Assembly: GCA_029834535.1 (NCBI GenBank)
Contig: JAQMWT010000421.1
Span: 124,001-188,000 of the forward strand
Length of the DNA: 64,000 bases
Direction of reading: 5' to 3'
From: Chrysophaeum taylorii
Taxonomy: Eukaryota > Sar > Pelagophyceae > Pelagomonadales > Pelagomonadaceae
In this document: positions 21,091 through 30,245 of the stretch, one piece after another
Layout of the letters: each line of letters begins with the position of its first letter
How positions within the stretch are numbered: position 1 is the first letter of the stretch
Program-made: the position numbers and the translations under genes
Notes under the pieces: generated by a model
Seen by the model: only the letters and a program-made list of their open reading frames with translations
Told to the model about the DNA's origin: nothing
Databases searched by the model: none

Positions 21091-23909
21091 ATGAACTTTA
21101 GTGCCGAGGAGAGCCTTGACCGCCGCGCACACCGGCACGATTTTCCCCCGAAAGGAGGCTTTCGCGCTTTCTTTCTGGACGAGAATTTTCGGAGGTTGGC
21201 GACTTATGAGTGCACTTTGCTCCGCGTCCAACGACGCGGTGTTTTCTATTTTTTTTGAATTATGCTTTTTGCGGTGCTCTATTTTCACGCACTAAGTAAA
21301 CCCAAGCAAGAGTTCGTCACGATTGACACTGATGAACGATGAGGCTCCCCAAAATCGCTAGACGCTGTAGTTCTGTTGTTTTCCGCCTGCAGCGTCGGCG
21401 AGCTGGGCTTGATCGACGAGAGGCATCATCGCGAAACACCATAAAGGAAGCAGATCACAGTGGCGGGGTTCAGACCGTCGAGCGGAAAGGAGAGCTTGGG
21501 TGAGTGGGAGGAGACAAGAAGGCGAGGACGCAGGCCAATTGACGTCAGCGTTTGCAGGGGACGGCGTAGCGCGAGTCTAAGCCGTCCAGGCGCAGGTCAA
21601 TTCCAAAGTAAAAAGGGCAGATGGCTGGAGGGGGTAAGACTTCGATGCACCTCTAATATTTTGCGGTTACCGTTGTATTTGGTCAATAATGTCGACGTTG
21701 ACCGAATAATTTTTGTTCGTAGCCCGATCGGCGGCGCCACCACCTTCGCGTTCTCACCCCTCCGACTCGGCAACGAGAGGCAAAATATCGCCCACGAGAG
21801 GTGCTCTGATATAGTTATGAATCAGTCGTTATCAATTCAATTATATCGTCACGTTGAGGTCCGGAGTCTAACGTCGGTTGCCATAGAGTGGTTAGACAAT
21901 AGGATGCTGGGGTCCAAGCACGACACCGGGCATCGACAAGAGCAGTCGAAGCTTTGAGTCGCATTTCCTCGCCACTCGGGTCGACTTTTGGACGGAGGCT
22001 TCACCAACAACCGCGACTCGGCCTCCCCGTTCGGCACTGAGCGTTACGCACTAGACTGTCCGTCGTGTCGATCTAACGAAGGGCCTGGGCAACTAGCCTG
22101 CCGCAATTCATAGAGCTCAACTCGCCGCAGCCTGGTAAACACGCTACATACTAGCGCATCAAGTGAGGCAAAGATGGAGAGGAAGAACCTGAGTAAAAAA
22201 GGATGTTGGGGTTTGGGTCGGGGGCTGTGCCGCCATGCTGCTGGCACCAACCGTCGAGTATGGGGCAATGCAAGCCCGCCGCAGTGCTCAGACAGGAAAG
22301 GAAACCTTCCCAGTGCGCGTCTTGTGGGAAGCGGAGAGGAAAACAACCTAAAAAATTAAACGGATGAGACGGGCCCAGTCCGCAAATTGCCGCAATCAAG
22401 CAGAGGCAGCCTCCGAGGAAAGCCGGCGCACCCAGCGGGTCATGCGCAAGCGCAGCGGAGAGTCTCTCACGTTTTTCTTCCGATACTTGCCACTACCCCA
22501 AATTTTTGGCGCACGTGCGTGCAAGTCGCTCCCGCATAATTCCATTTTTTCTGGAAGAAACGGTTCTAAATAGAATTGTTATTCGGCGCTTTCTTTCTTT
22601 TTTTCCCCTTTTCGCTTCGGTCGACGCGTAATCATCCGAAAAGCAGTCGCGTCTGTCGACCCGAACCCTGCACGCAGAAGTGTCCGTTAAGGTAAAACTA
22701 CGAATACATCCTCAAAACGAAAGAGAGTGAGTCAGTATGTGGTGAAGGAGGGCTTGAAGCGGCCGATCGGTGTGAGACCCAAAACAGCCGAGACAGATAT
22801 AAAAGAGGGTGGGTGGTATTGGGACTCTGGACGCTTCGCGTTCGAAGACGGGACTCTGGACGCTCCGCGGTCACCTTTGAACCACCAGAAATCTCGAGGA
22901 ACGAGGCTGGACATGAGCGCAGGACGCACTGGCGTCGACCCCCGGGGTTACTACGTACACCGAGCTGGGTGACCAGTAACCAGTATGAATATAAGAGAAG
23001 CTAAAATACGTCGCCATTTGATAAACTGGCAGGCTTTACTGATCGAGATGCCACAGCTGGAACATCGAACGAAGCGAAGTTTTTTTTTGGGGGGGAGCGC
23101 GCGACCAGCGCAGACGGGGTCGGGCTGTACAGGCCGAGTCCACTGAGATGTTGTTTCGTATTCGACTAGCGCAGCCGGGGTCGAGGGGCCATGTCGCCAT
23201 CATCGTCGGATTTGCGCACAGCACATCACCCCGCGTGGTGTTGGTTGATTGCACCACAACGCGGGGAAAGCGACATGATGGTCGTCGACAGGCGCCGCGG
23301 TGGAAGGTGGCGCGGGGGTCGCACTCGGCTCGAACTCGTCGGTATGGGCGCCGCCGGTAGGATACGAGGGCCAGCGCGCCTCGCGTGGTCCATATGGGTC
23401 TTTCCGGGTAGATGGAGCAGCGCGAGGTGGAGTCGATGATGCAGCGAGCGACGCGGGATTGTAGTTGTTGGTTGCTTTTTTTTTGTTTGTTGGCCACGGT
23501 TGGTTGTATACACGGGAGCACCCCATGCATGCTAGGTGGCTGCAGGGGCGCGGGAGGAGGTGACGCGAGGTCGGTGGAAGTAGACTGCGATGGGCGAAGG
23601 GTCGTGCACTACCTATTCTTGGAAAGCGTCTGACGAGAGCGCTTTCATTTTTGGGCGCGATGGTGCGTTTGATGTCTGTGCAAAGAAGAGCGTCCCCGGG
23701 CAGGGACGCGCGAAGAAGGGAAAAGTGGGCGGGGTTGGCGCGTGCGGCGGCGCGCCGGCCTCTCTTCGAGAAGAAATAATGAAAGAAAGAGACGCGCGCT
23801 CGGCCTCTCGCGGTCGAGAGTAAAAAATAAATCATAGTCGTCGTCGTCGTCGTCGTCGTAGCCAAATGATGAAGACGAAATATAAAACGAGCTTGATGAC
23901 ACTCTTACT

Positions 23910-24942
23910 CTAAACAAGAATGTCATACATGTCGGCGATCGTCTCTTGGTCGAGTTCGATGAGCTCGCCGCAGTCCTCCCATTTTAACTCGCCGTTGCAG
24001 TTCCTTTCGGTGGTCGGGTGCGTGAGATGTCCGTCGATGACAAAGTCGATGTGGTCGCCGTGCGAAACCGTGGCGTACTCCATCAACGGGACGTCCATGT
24101 AGGGATGCATCCCCGTCGCCTTGCTGTGGTTGCCCGCGTGGACGTCGCAAAGCAGATGTCCCGACGCTGCGCAGCAATTGGCGCGGCTCATGACGAAGCC
24201 GAGCGAGGTCGTGCCCTCGGTGGAGAGGACTTTGACAGGGGTGTGGCCGCATTTGAGCGAATGGGTATGGTGGTCGCCCGGCAAGACCGCCATGCGGTCA
24301 GTCGGCGAGATACCGAGACGCGCGGCCCAGTCGCGCGCCGAGCCGCGGAAGTGCGGGACGGCGAGAGGTGCAGCGCCGTGGTGCGGGTGGACGCCCGGCG
24401 CTGACAGAGGGGAGCCGACCCCTTGGTGCACGTGCTGCTGGTGCGCCGCGCCGTTGCTCGTCATCTGCAGCAAAAGCGCGAGGCGACTCTGCAACAGGTC
24501 GTCGTCGACGAGCCTATGCCGCGTTCTCTTGACTCGCTGGTTTGCCCACTGCGTCGCGCTCCGGAGGTGGCGCTCCTGCTGATCCAAGGTCGAGTGGCGC
24601 CACTCGTCCCCAAGCCACCAGGTCATCACCTTGTCGACGACCTTGAAATCGGGACTCTCGCGGCGCGGCCGCCGCTTCCTGTTTGTCCGCAGACAAAACT
24701 CAAACAATGCCTCGAGCGCAACCTGCGAGATGAACGATTGGGGTCACCCTCGCCAATACCACCAACGGCGTTTCGCGCGATTGAAAGAAAGAAAGGAAGA
24801 AAGAACGAACGAAGAGATAACACATCAACCACAAGAAGCCACCAAATAAAACGCGCGCCGAAACAAATGGTTGCGGCATTTCGCGCCGCCTGCCCACCTC
24901 CTTGCGTCGCGCGTCCTGCGCTCTCCTTGCTCCCTTTGGCAT
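23910..24942 (-). CDS. His/Cys-rich protein of unknown function, two exons
   Basis: Exon 2 (23910-24722) is a clean 271-codon frame. A CTCGCAG acceptor precedes it, and a short upstream exon (24898-24942, MPKGARRAQDARRKE) with a GTGGGC donor joins it in phase 0, giving about 285 residues. The intron (24723-24897) is 175 bases, longer than others here, so the first exon is less certain. The N-terminal third is basic and Trp-rich (VMTWWLGDEWRHST). The C-terminal 120 residues are rich in His and Cys: GDHHTHSLKCGHTPV, then NCCAASGHLLCDVHAG and HGDHIDFVIDGHLTHP, ending in a Cys/Glu-rich tail. Such clustering suggests metal binding, but I cannot name a family. Transcribed away from the RPC8 gene. 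Confidence 0.68.
24723..24897 (-). other. Proposed 175-base intron
   Basis: Acceptor CTCGCAG matches the GCAG ending of every other intron in the window; donor GTGGGC is weaker. Alternative upstream starts cannot be ruled out without transcripts. Confidence 0.5.
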
Positions 24943-25594
24943 GGCTCCTCCCCTCGGCGCAGTGGGTGCACCCCCCGGCTCCCTCTGTTGCGTCTTAGAA
25001 GGTTGCAGCGAACTAAGTCTACCGCAGAAGCATAGAGCCCACGACTATACACCACCAGCAGAGCATTCTCCAGTCTTCAATCGTTAGATTCCAAAAAATT
25101 CTCAGTGTTGTTGAACTGACGACTCTCGTTTCCCTGCCTTCTCAGGATCCAGCATTCCAGATCGGGCCGTTAAGAAGCCTCCCGATACATCTACCGCAGT
25201 ATTCAAATTACGCCACTGCCTTCCCAAACGGGCTCAAATAATTCATATACCCGGTAATTGAACAAAGTCTGGGTCTGTCAAACTTTCAGAACACCGGGTA
25301 TTCCAGGATATCTTCAAAATTCACCCACACACAAGAAGAAGAAGACTTATTATTATTATTTAGTAGTACTCAAAGCCGTCTTTCTCTCGTTGCCCACCAC
25401 ACTCCCCACGCGGCGGCCCAACGACGTCGTGACGATGGGTTTGGTTTTGTCCAGGCGCGCTCGGCAGCGATAGCGAGAGCGCGCCGCCGGCGCATCGAAC
25501 CACGACGCCGCGTCCACCCTACCGACGTCGTCAGACTAACAGACATAACAAGCTCCTTCCTGCGTGACTTACTACTTACCCTCACTCCCTCCCG
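24943..25594. other. Divergent intergenic region
   Basis: Lies between the starts of the His/Cys-rich gene and RPC8. Contains an AAG run followed by a TTA run (about 25334-25360). No specific promoter motif recognised. Confidence 0.55.
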
Positions 25595-26311
25595 ATGTGT
25601 TTCGTCCTCGCGACAATCTCCGACTCTGTCCGCGTGGCGCCCCATCACTTCGCGCGGGCTGTCGAGGAGGTGTTGCGCGAGGAGATCGACGCAAAATACG
25701 CCGGGCGCGTCGTGAGCGACGTAGGGCTGTGTCTCGGGGCTGTCAGCATCCAGCGGAGCGAGGGCTTAGTCTTTCCGCTCGAAGGGTGCGCAACCTACGA
25801 CACGACCTTCCAGCAGCTTGTTTTCCGGCCCTTCATGGGCGAGATCATCGTTGGAACGATCGTGGGATCGAACAGCTCGGGTCTCGTCGCCTCGCTCGAG
25901 TTCTTCGAGGATGTCACTATCCCCCGAAAGTTCCTCCCGAAACCCTCGACCTACGACGAAGCAGCGAGACTATGGAGCTGGAAGTACGACGACGCGACCG
26001 AACTCCACCTCGACATCGGTCTCGAGATGCGCATTAGGGTTAAGAGCGTCAATTTCACCAGAGTAACCGCGCACAAACGCGGCCTCCAGGCCACCACTAC
26101 CGTCACCGAGGCGACGAGCAACGACACTCCGACGACCCCGGGTGTCCGGTGTCGCTCATCGAGCGTCGATCTCGACTCGGCCTCACCAATGCCTTCGGCT
26201 ATGCAAGTCATTGGCGCCATCGACGACCAGGGCCTCGGCCCAGTAGACTGGTGGAACGACCCGGACGACGACGACGACGACAATGAAGATAATGACGTCA
26301 CCATGGCATAA
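25595..26311 (+). CDS. RPC8: DNA-directed RNA polymerase III subunit RPC8 (RPC25/POLR3H)
   Basis: RPC8 is the Rpb7-like stalk subunit of RNA polymerase III, which makes tRNA and 5S rRNA; it helps initiation. The 238-residue intronless frame follows the family from the start: MCFVLATISDSVRVAPHHF, then VVSDVGLCLGAVSIQRSEG, VFRPFMGEIIVGTIVG, SLEFFEDVTIPRKFLP, and ARLWSWKYDDATELHLDIG. These correspond to VGLCICLFDI, VFHPFLDEILIGKI, SLGFFDDILIP and VWVWEYE in the human protein. The N-terminal SHS2 domain covers about 1-80 and the OB-fold the rest, with a Thr/Ser-rich insert near 165-205 absent from shorter relatives. It ends with GLGPVDWWN and an acidic tail. The ATG at 25595 aligns with the family start. 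Confidence 0.94.
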   Translation: MCFVLATISDSVRVAPHHFARAVEEVLREEIDAKYAGRVVSDVGLCLGAVSIQRSEGLVFPLEGCATYDTTFQQLVFRPFMGEIIVGTIVGSNSSGLVASLEFFEDVTIPRKFLPKPSTYDEAARLWSWKYDDATELHLDIGLEMRIRVKSVNFTRVTAHKRGLQATTTVTEATSNDTPTTPGVRCRSSSVDLDSASPMPSAMQVIGAIDDQGLGPVDWWNDPDDDDDDNEDNDVTMA

Positions 26312-27985
26312 CATACGTGTGTGCGGCCCTGTCAGTGCAATTTTCGATCCGAGGGGCTAGCTCTGCGGAGTCTCTACTGTGGGGTGGACAACGAGTTCTT
26401 CTCCCCACAGCCAATAATAATATCCGCTGTCCCCCTCTTCGATCCGAGGGGCGCGCTGCACCTCGCTACTATACCCGCAGATGCTCCAGTGTTGTTCAGG
26501 CGCTCCTTCCTTCGGTACGGGCGCTCCTTTCTCTCTTTTCTTTCTTTCTTTCTTTTTCGAGGTCTGTCTTCGCGTCGTGGTCGACCGCTTCCTTCCCGAA
26601 AATCGGAAAGATTGAATAGTTCAAGGGAAAGGTCGCGATTTTCGGGTACATTTCTTTCTCTCATCAACACCACCACGAAAAGACTTGGCCTTGAATTCTT
26701 GCGGGTGGCAAAATTTTCTTCTCAGGGCTATAGCCGCGTTGATAAATTTGAACGCGCCGTGGGGCACGCGTCCCGCCGCCCGCGACCGTGGCTTCAACAT
26801 TGCCACGTGCCACTCATTCGCGCCGCTGTCAAGCTCGGGCTGCAGGCCTTCATTCAGATTTGTGCGGAGAGATCTGCCGACGATCCTGCGAAAATCGCAT
26901 TCATTCCGTAATGCCCTCTGATCAAAATGAACAGCGGCCTCGTTGGTGGCATCAAGAATGACATCGTGATGCTGGAGAAATATTTTTTTCACTTTCGTAA
27001 TAAGAAGCGCCGCCCGTGTCTTTGGATGAATCTTGGCGAGCTTGTGGGTGCATGTTTGAAGCCTACGACGGCGCCCTAAAGGACCGTGGCGCGCGAACGT
27101 CCGCAAGCGAGAACGGGGGATGCTGCCTTGAAGTGCGCGCCAACATACTTCGCTCACACATAGCCTTTTCCTTAGCTCACCACGCGGTGTTCTCATCATG
27201 CCTACAATGGAAGTCACACTGGCTCTGTTAACTTCGTAGCTTCCCGTACCGTAGTGATTGGCAGGAATGGCAGAAGCAGGCTTCTGCGACTCACCTTGCG
27301 GGGTGCCTTGCACATGAGGATCCGTGGTTTCCCGTCGGTCAGTCATCTGCGCCCGTACTGTCCGTCAACCGTTCTTATATTCCGCATTCCCGCTCGCCGG
27401 CGCTCTGTCTCTGTCCAAACAGTGGAATCAGGGATGTCGGCAATGGTTTGGGAGCACGCGGCTTGTCGGTGGCACGCACGTATCGACGACTTCGGCGGCG
27501 ATGTGCGTCAGTTGTCGGTGATGCGCGCGTGACCTCGCACCTATACCGAAGAACCACGCGTCCGACGCAGTGGCGAGACGCAGGCCTGCGCGCCGTCACA
27601 ATTCGCAACCGTCGATCGAGAAAGCGCGATTCGAAAGCTCGACGCGATGTTTTCGGGAATCGAGGACGCAATAGACACCGGCGCGCTTCTGTAGACTATA
27701 CAAGTACTCTATAGACCGAGGTTCGCTTGCACTGTCGCCGCCGTCGTGGCCGTTGCGGCTAGCTTTGGGTTTGCCCCACACGCGGTCACACATACTGCGC
27801 GCGGACGAAGACGAACAAACCTTTCCTTTTTACATGACATTGTGTTTCTCGTCCAAAGAGCGGAATTGACGCAGACAGTATCGCTGAGAATACAGTGCAG
27901 GACGTCAGTTTGCGGTTTGGGAGCTTTTTTCTTCCGTGCCACCCGCTGGCCGCCTCCTGTCGACGTTGCGCGCGCCGGTGACCGT
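26312..27985. other. Intergenic stretch
   Basis: No well-supported gene. Direct copies of CGATCCGAGGGGC occur near 26344 and 26441. The only long open frame (26621-27346, minus) is given separately at low confidence. Confidence 0.45.
26621..27346 (-). CDS. Hypothetical protein, doubtful
   Basis: A 241-codon ATG frame. The middle reads like protein (AALLITKVKKIFLQHHDVIL, then NEAAVHFDQRALRNECDF and GAFKFINAAIALRRKF), but the composition is rich in Arg and Pro and no family is recognised. It may be a chance frame or a decayed gene. Nothing in its neighbours supports a role. Confidence 0.22.
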   Translation of the reverse strand: MTDRRETTDPHVQGTPQGESQKPASAIPANHYGTGSYEVNRASVTSIVGMMRTPRGELRKRLCVSEVCWRALQGSIPRSRLRTFARHGPLGRRRRLQTCTHKLAKIHPKTRAALLITKVKKIFLQHHDVILDATNEAAVHFDQRALRNECDFRRIVGRSLRTNLNEGLQPELDSGANEWHVAMLKPRSRAAGRVPHGAFKFINAAIALRRKFCHPQEFKAKSFRGGVDERKKCTRKSRPFP

Positions 27986-28700
27986 TGTAGCGTGAAGTCC
28001 AAGGGCGGGCGGGCCAGGAGTTTGGTGGGCGACTACGTGATCACAACGCACAAGGGCGACGGCTCGTTCGAATGGAAATGCGCGGTACGCGGCTGCACGC
28101 GCCCACGCACAGGCAAATATATTAAGTCAGCTCAACGGGTTGAGCGGGCGTCCTCGCCGAACTCGCCACCATTGTCGACGTCAAATTTTGGAAGCAGAAG
28201 AAAATGACTTCCATTGCCTCCGACTGGAACGTCCAAGGCGCTGACCAGTTTCCTATGTTCGCCCCTATCACCCTCCGACTTGATCACCTCGCCGTTTAGT
28301 CCGCCAACGTCGAGCGCTGCCGCACGGCTCGCAAGATTGTCCACACAAAGTCCCGACACACCCTTCACACCAAGACCGTTCACCAGCTCGTCTTCACATA
28401 CAACAACCTTCGCCTCCTCAACAAATGCACCGAGGAGCTTGGCGACTTGCGCTTGCAGTGCGTCGATGGCTATGAAGACGACACGCCCGACGACGACGAG
28501 CCTGTGTTCATCGAGTTCCTTACCGCCCTCTGTCGCCGCCACCGACAACACCGACGACACTTAGCCAGCGCCGAAGCCGGTCGCAAACCGCAGAAGCCCC
28601 CGCACGCCGCGCCCCGCCCGCACGCCACTCCGAGGTTCGCCCTGTGCCTGGCGCTCAGTTTTGTTTGCCGAGAGGTTTTGGGGTAGGGGGCAAGCCCGAA
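27985..28700 (+). mobile_element. Decayed hAT-family DNA transposon, internally deleted
   Basis: Two pieces of a hAT transposase lie close together. An N-terminal piece (about 27990-28125) reads KSKGGRARSLVGDYVITT then FEWKCAVRGC, like a BED zinc finger. About 100 bases later a C-terminal piece carries ANVERCRTARKIVHTKSRHT and VHQLVFTYNNLRLLNKC, matching the hAT dimerisation region (ERxWSxxxxIHTKxRNRL, then EKLVxIxxNLRLL). The core with the catalytic residues is absent and an in-frame TAG interrupts the second piece (LAV, stop, SANVER). An acidic tail (DDTPDDDEPVFIEF) follows. Terminal inverted repeats were not found by eye. Confidence 0.55.
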
Positions 28701-28749
28701 TAGGGGGGGTTGAGAGACGCAAAAAAAAAGTGTTTTTTACCAGAAGCCG

Positions 28750-29640
28750 ATGTTCGTCGCGTGGACGAGAGCCAAGGTGATGTTCGCGTTATCCGCTGGC
28801 CTGTGTCTGCTGGAGGTCGGACTAGGAAGGTCGCAGAGAATCCAGAGGTCGTTGTTGGCGAAATCTTCTTCGAAACCTTCTGGCGGCGTGGTTCTGTGGG
28901 CCTATGGACGGACGGCGACGGACACGTTCGCTGGGACTGTGAAAAATACGGCGGACTGGAAGTACTGCACAGGCCACAAGGAAGCGTTTAAGACCCACGG
29001 CCCGACGCGAGAAGTGCTCGACGAGTGTATGGCTCGAGACGCGCGACTCACGCACATCAAGCCCCAACAATTGCACAGGGACAACAGCACCCTGCGCACC
29101 TCGTTCGACTTCTTCGCGGCTTCCAAGGCCACGGGGTTCACGATCGTCGTTGCCGTGTACCGCGAAAACGAGGTCCTCCGAGAAGTATCGGGTTTTGAGC
29201 AAATGACAAAGAATGAACCGCGAACAGAAAAAGACAAGAATGCGTTCGATGCGTTTTGTAAAAAAAACCTCCGCCACCAATTTACCCAAAGCCGCGAGAA
29301 ATGGATGCGCGGCGTTGAGGATGCCCGTAAACTTTCCTTCGAGGTCCTCGTTTTCACGTTCCGTGACGTCGTTACCAACCTTTGCGGGACGGTCCGCTCG
29401 ACGCTTGCCCTGTACTCCAAGGACGTCGCCAACGAAAAGTGTCGGACCTTCCGAAGCCCCCACGTTAACACATCCAAGTATTTGCTTCCCATGCGAGCGC
29501 GGGTCGGCGACGTCGCTTATGACTGCATCCTCGCTCAATTGGGAAACGACCCTACCTATTCCTGGATGCTGGAGCCGCGTCAAGAGACACCGCCACCACA
29601 CCTCGAATGGATAACGGAATTCAGGTCCAGTTTACAATAG
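28750..29640 (+). CDS. Sulfotransferase-like type II membrane protein
   Basis: A 296-residue intronless frame. Residues about 8-26 are hydrophobic after a short basic start, as in a Golgi signal anchor. VVLWAYGRTATDTFAG at about 46-61 resembles the 5'-phosphosulfate loop of sulfotransferases (GxxRSGTT type). THIKPQQLHRD and, further on, FTIVVAVYRENEVLREVSGFE resemble the 3'-phosphate site, with the expected Arg and Ser spaced eight residues apart. The rest is consistent with an alpha/beta P-loop fold. Likely transfers sulfate from PAPS to a carbohydrate in the secretory pathway; substrate unknown. It sits between the hAT relic and an LTR element. The GC bias and intact frame argue that it is a live host gene. 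Confidence 0.55.
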   Translation: MFVAWTRAKVMFALSAGLCLLEVGLGRSQRIQRSLLAKSSSKPSGGVVLWAYGRTATDTFAGTVKNTADWKYCTGHKEAFKTHGPTREVLDECMARDARLTHIKPQQLHRDNSTLRTSFDFFAASKATGFTIVVAVYRENEVLREVSGFEQMTKNEPRTEKDKNAFDAFCKKNLRHQFTQSREKWMRGVEDARKLSFEVLVFTFRDVVTNLCGTVRSTLALYSKDVANEKCRTFRSPHVNTSKYLLPMRARVGDVAYDCILAQLGNDPTYSWMLEPRQETPPPHLEWITEFRSSLQ

Positions 29641-29785
29641 AATTGGCATGGCTAGACAATGTATGACGGCGAATCTCACCGTCGCCAGTGGGGGGTCGCT
29701 TGAAGTCCCTCCCTCCTCCAGGGGATATCTCTATTAACGAGATGTTCATTTGCTCTACACACGGTAACTTGGGCACTGTGGCAGT

Positions 29786-29973
29786 TATGGCGGCACAGAA
29801 AAAAAAAACCTTCCCGACCCCCGGGTGACAAAGGGGGTACTCACCGACTCGTCCTAGGCCTCACTGAACGAGGAAAACACGGACTCGGGGTCGGGTATGC
29901 TCGCCACACACCTTGCTCACGCTCACCAAGCATCTCAACAAGATGGAGAGATGGTATATGATAGTGAGAATAC
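29786..29973 (-). repeat. Terminal direct repeat (LTR-like) of Ty3 element 1, left copy
   Basis: About 188 bases, nearly the same as 36928-37137: I count about four substitutions plus a one-base and a 23-base length difference. The element reads on the minus strand, so this is its 3' end. Confidence 0.75.
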
Positions 29974-29982
29974 AAGTACAGG

Positions 29983-30245
29983 CCAGTAAGTTCACCTAGT
30001 CCCAATCTCTAACCCCAGTAAGTTCACCTGGTCCCAGTAAGTTCACCTGGTCAGTAAGTTCACTTAGTCCAAATCTCTAACCCCAGTAAGTTCGGCGTAA
30101 ACCCACTCGTGCTCACACCCACTCCTTTGAGCTCGTCGCTCTCACCCCCGCCAATCCAAGCTGCTTTGATCCGCACGCGCCGCCAACCCTTGAGTTTACT
30201 CTAAAAACCCCAGTAAGTTCACCTGGTCCCAGTAAGTTCACTTAC
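29983..30245. repeat. Seven-copy AGTAAGTTC array enclosing a dispersed repeat
   Basis: Seven copies of AGTAAGTTC, six continuing AC(C/T)T, most preceded by CC or CCC and several followed by GGTCC or AGTCC. Spacing is irregular. A CCAATCTCTAACCCC-like spacer occurs twice. The dispersed repeat (copy B) lies between copies five and six. Located just inside the left terminal repeat of Ty3 element 1. Confidence 0.8.
30115..30212 (+). repeat. Dispersed repeat, copy B
   Basis: Shares about 95 bases with 1470-1566, including CGCTCTCACC, CGCCAAT, AAGCTGCTTTGATC and GAGTTTACTC. Embedded in the AGTAAGTTC array. Confidence 0.6.

Larger units (their letters stand above)
16095..23909. other. Gene-poor 7.8 kb stretch with decayed coding-like fragments
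   Basis: No intact gene is supported. Minus-strand fragments with coding character occur near 17.2-18.1 kb and 20.4-21.1 kb (see separate entries). A motif GTCGACTGCTAAGAGGGGG at 17078-17096 recurs, with one change, at 49485-49503. An open frame of 165 codons (21460-21957, +) shows no family features. A TCG run lies near 23837-23860 just beyond the end of the next gene. Base composition is less GC-rich than in the flanking genes. Confidence 0.5.

Noticed and set aside
28132-28560. 142-codon minus-strand frame
   Set aside because: Antisense of the hAT C-terminal relic; the plus strand shows the conserved NLRLL motif.
29983-30245. Possible CRISPR array
   Set aside because: Repeat units are only about 9-15 bases, spacing is irregular, spacers are absent or shared, and the window is eukaryotic.
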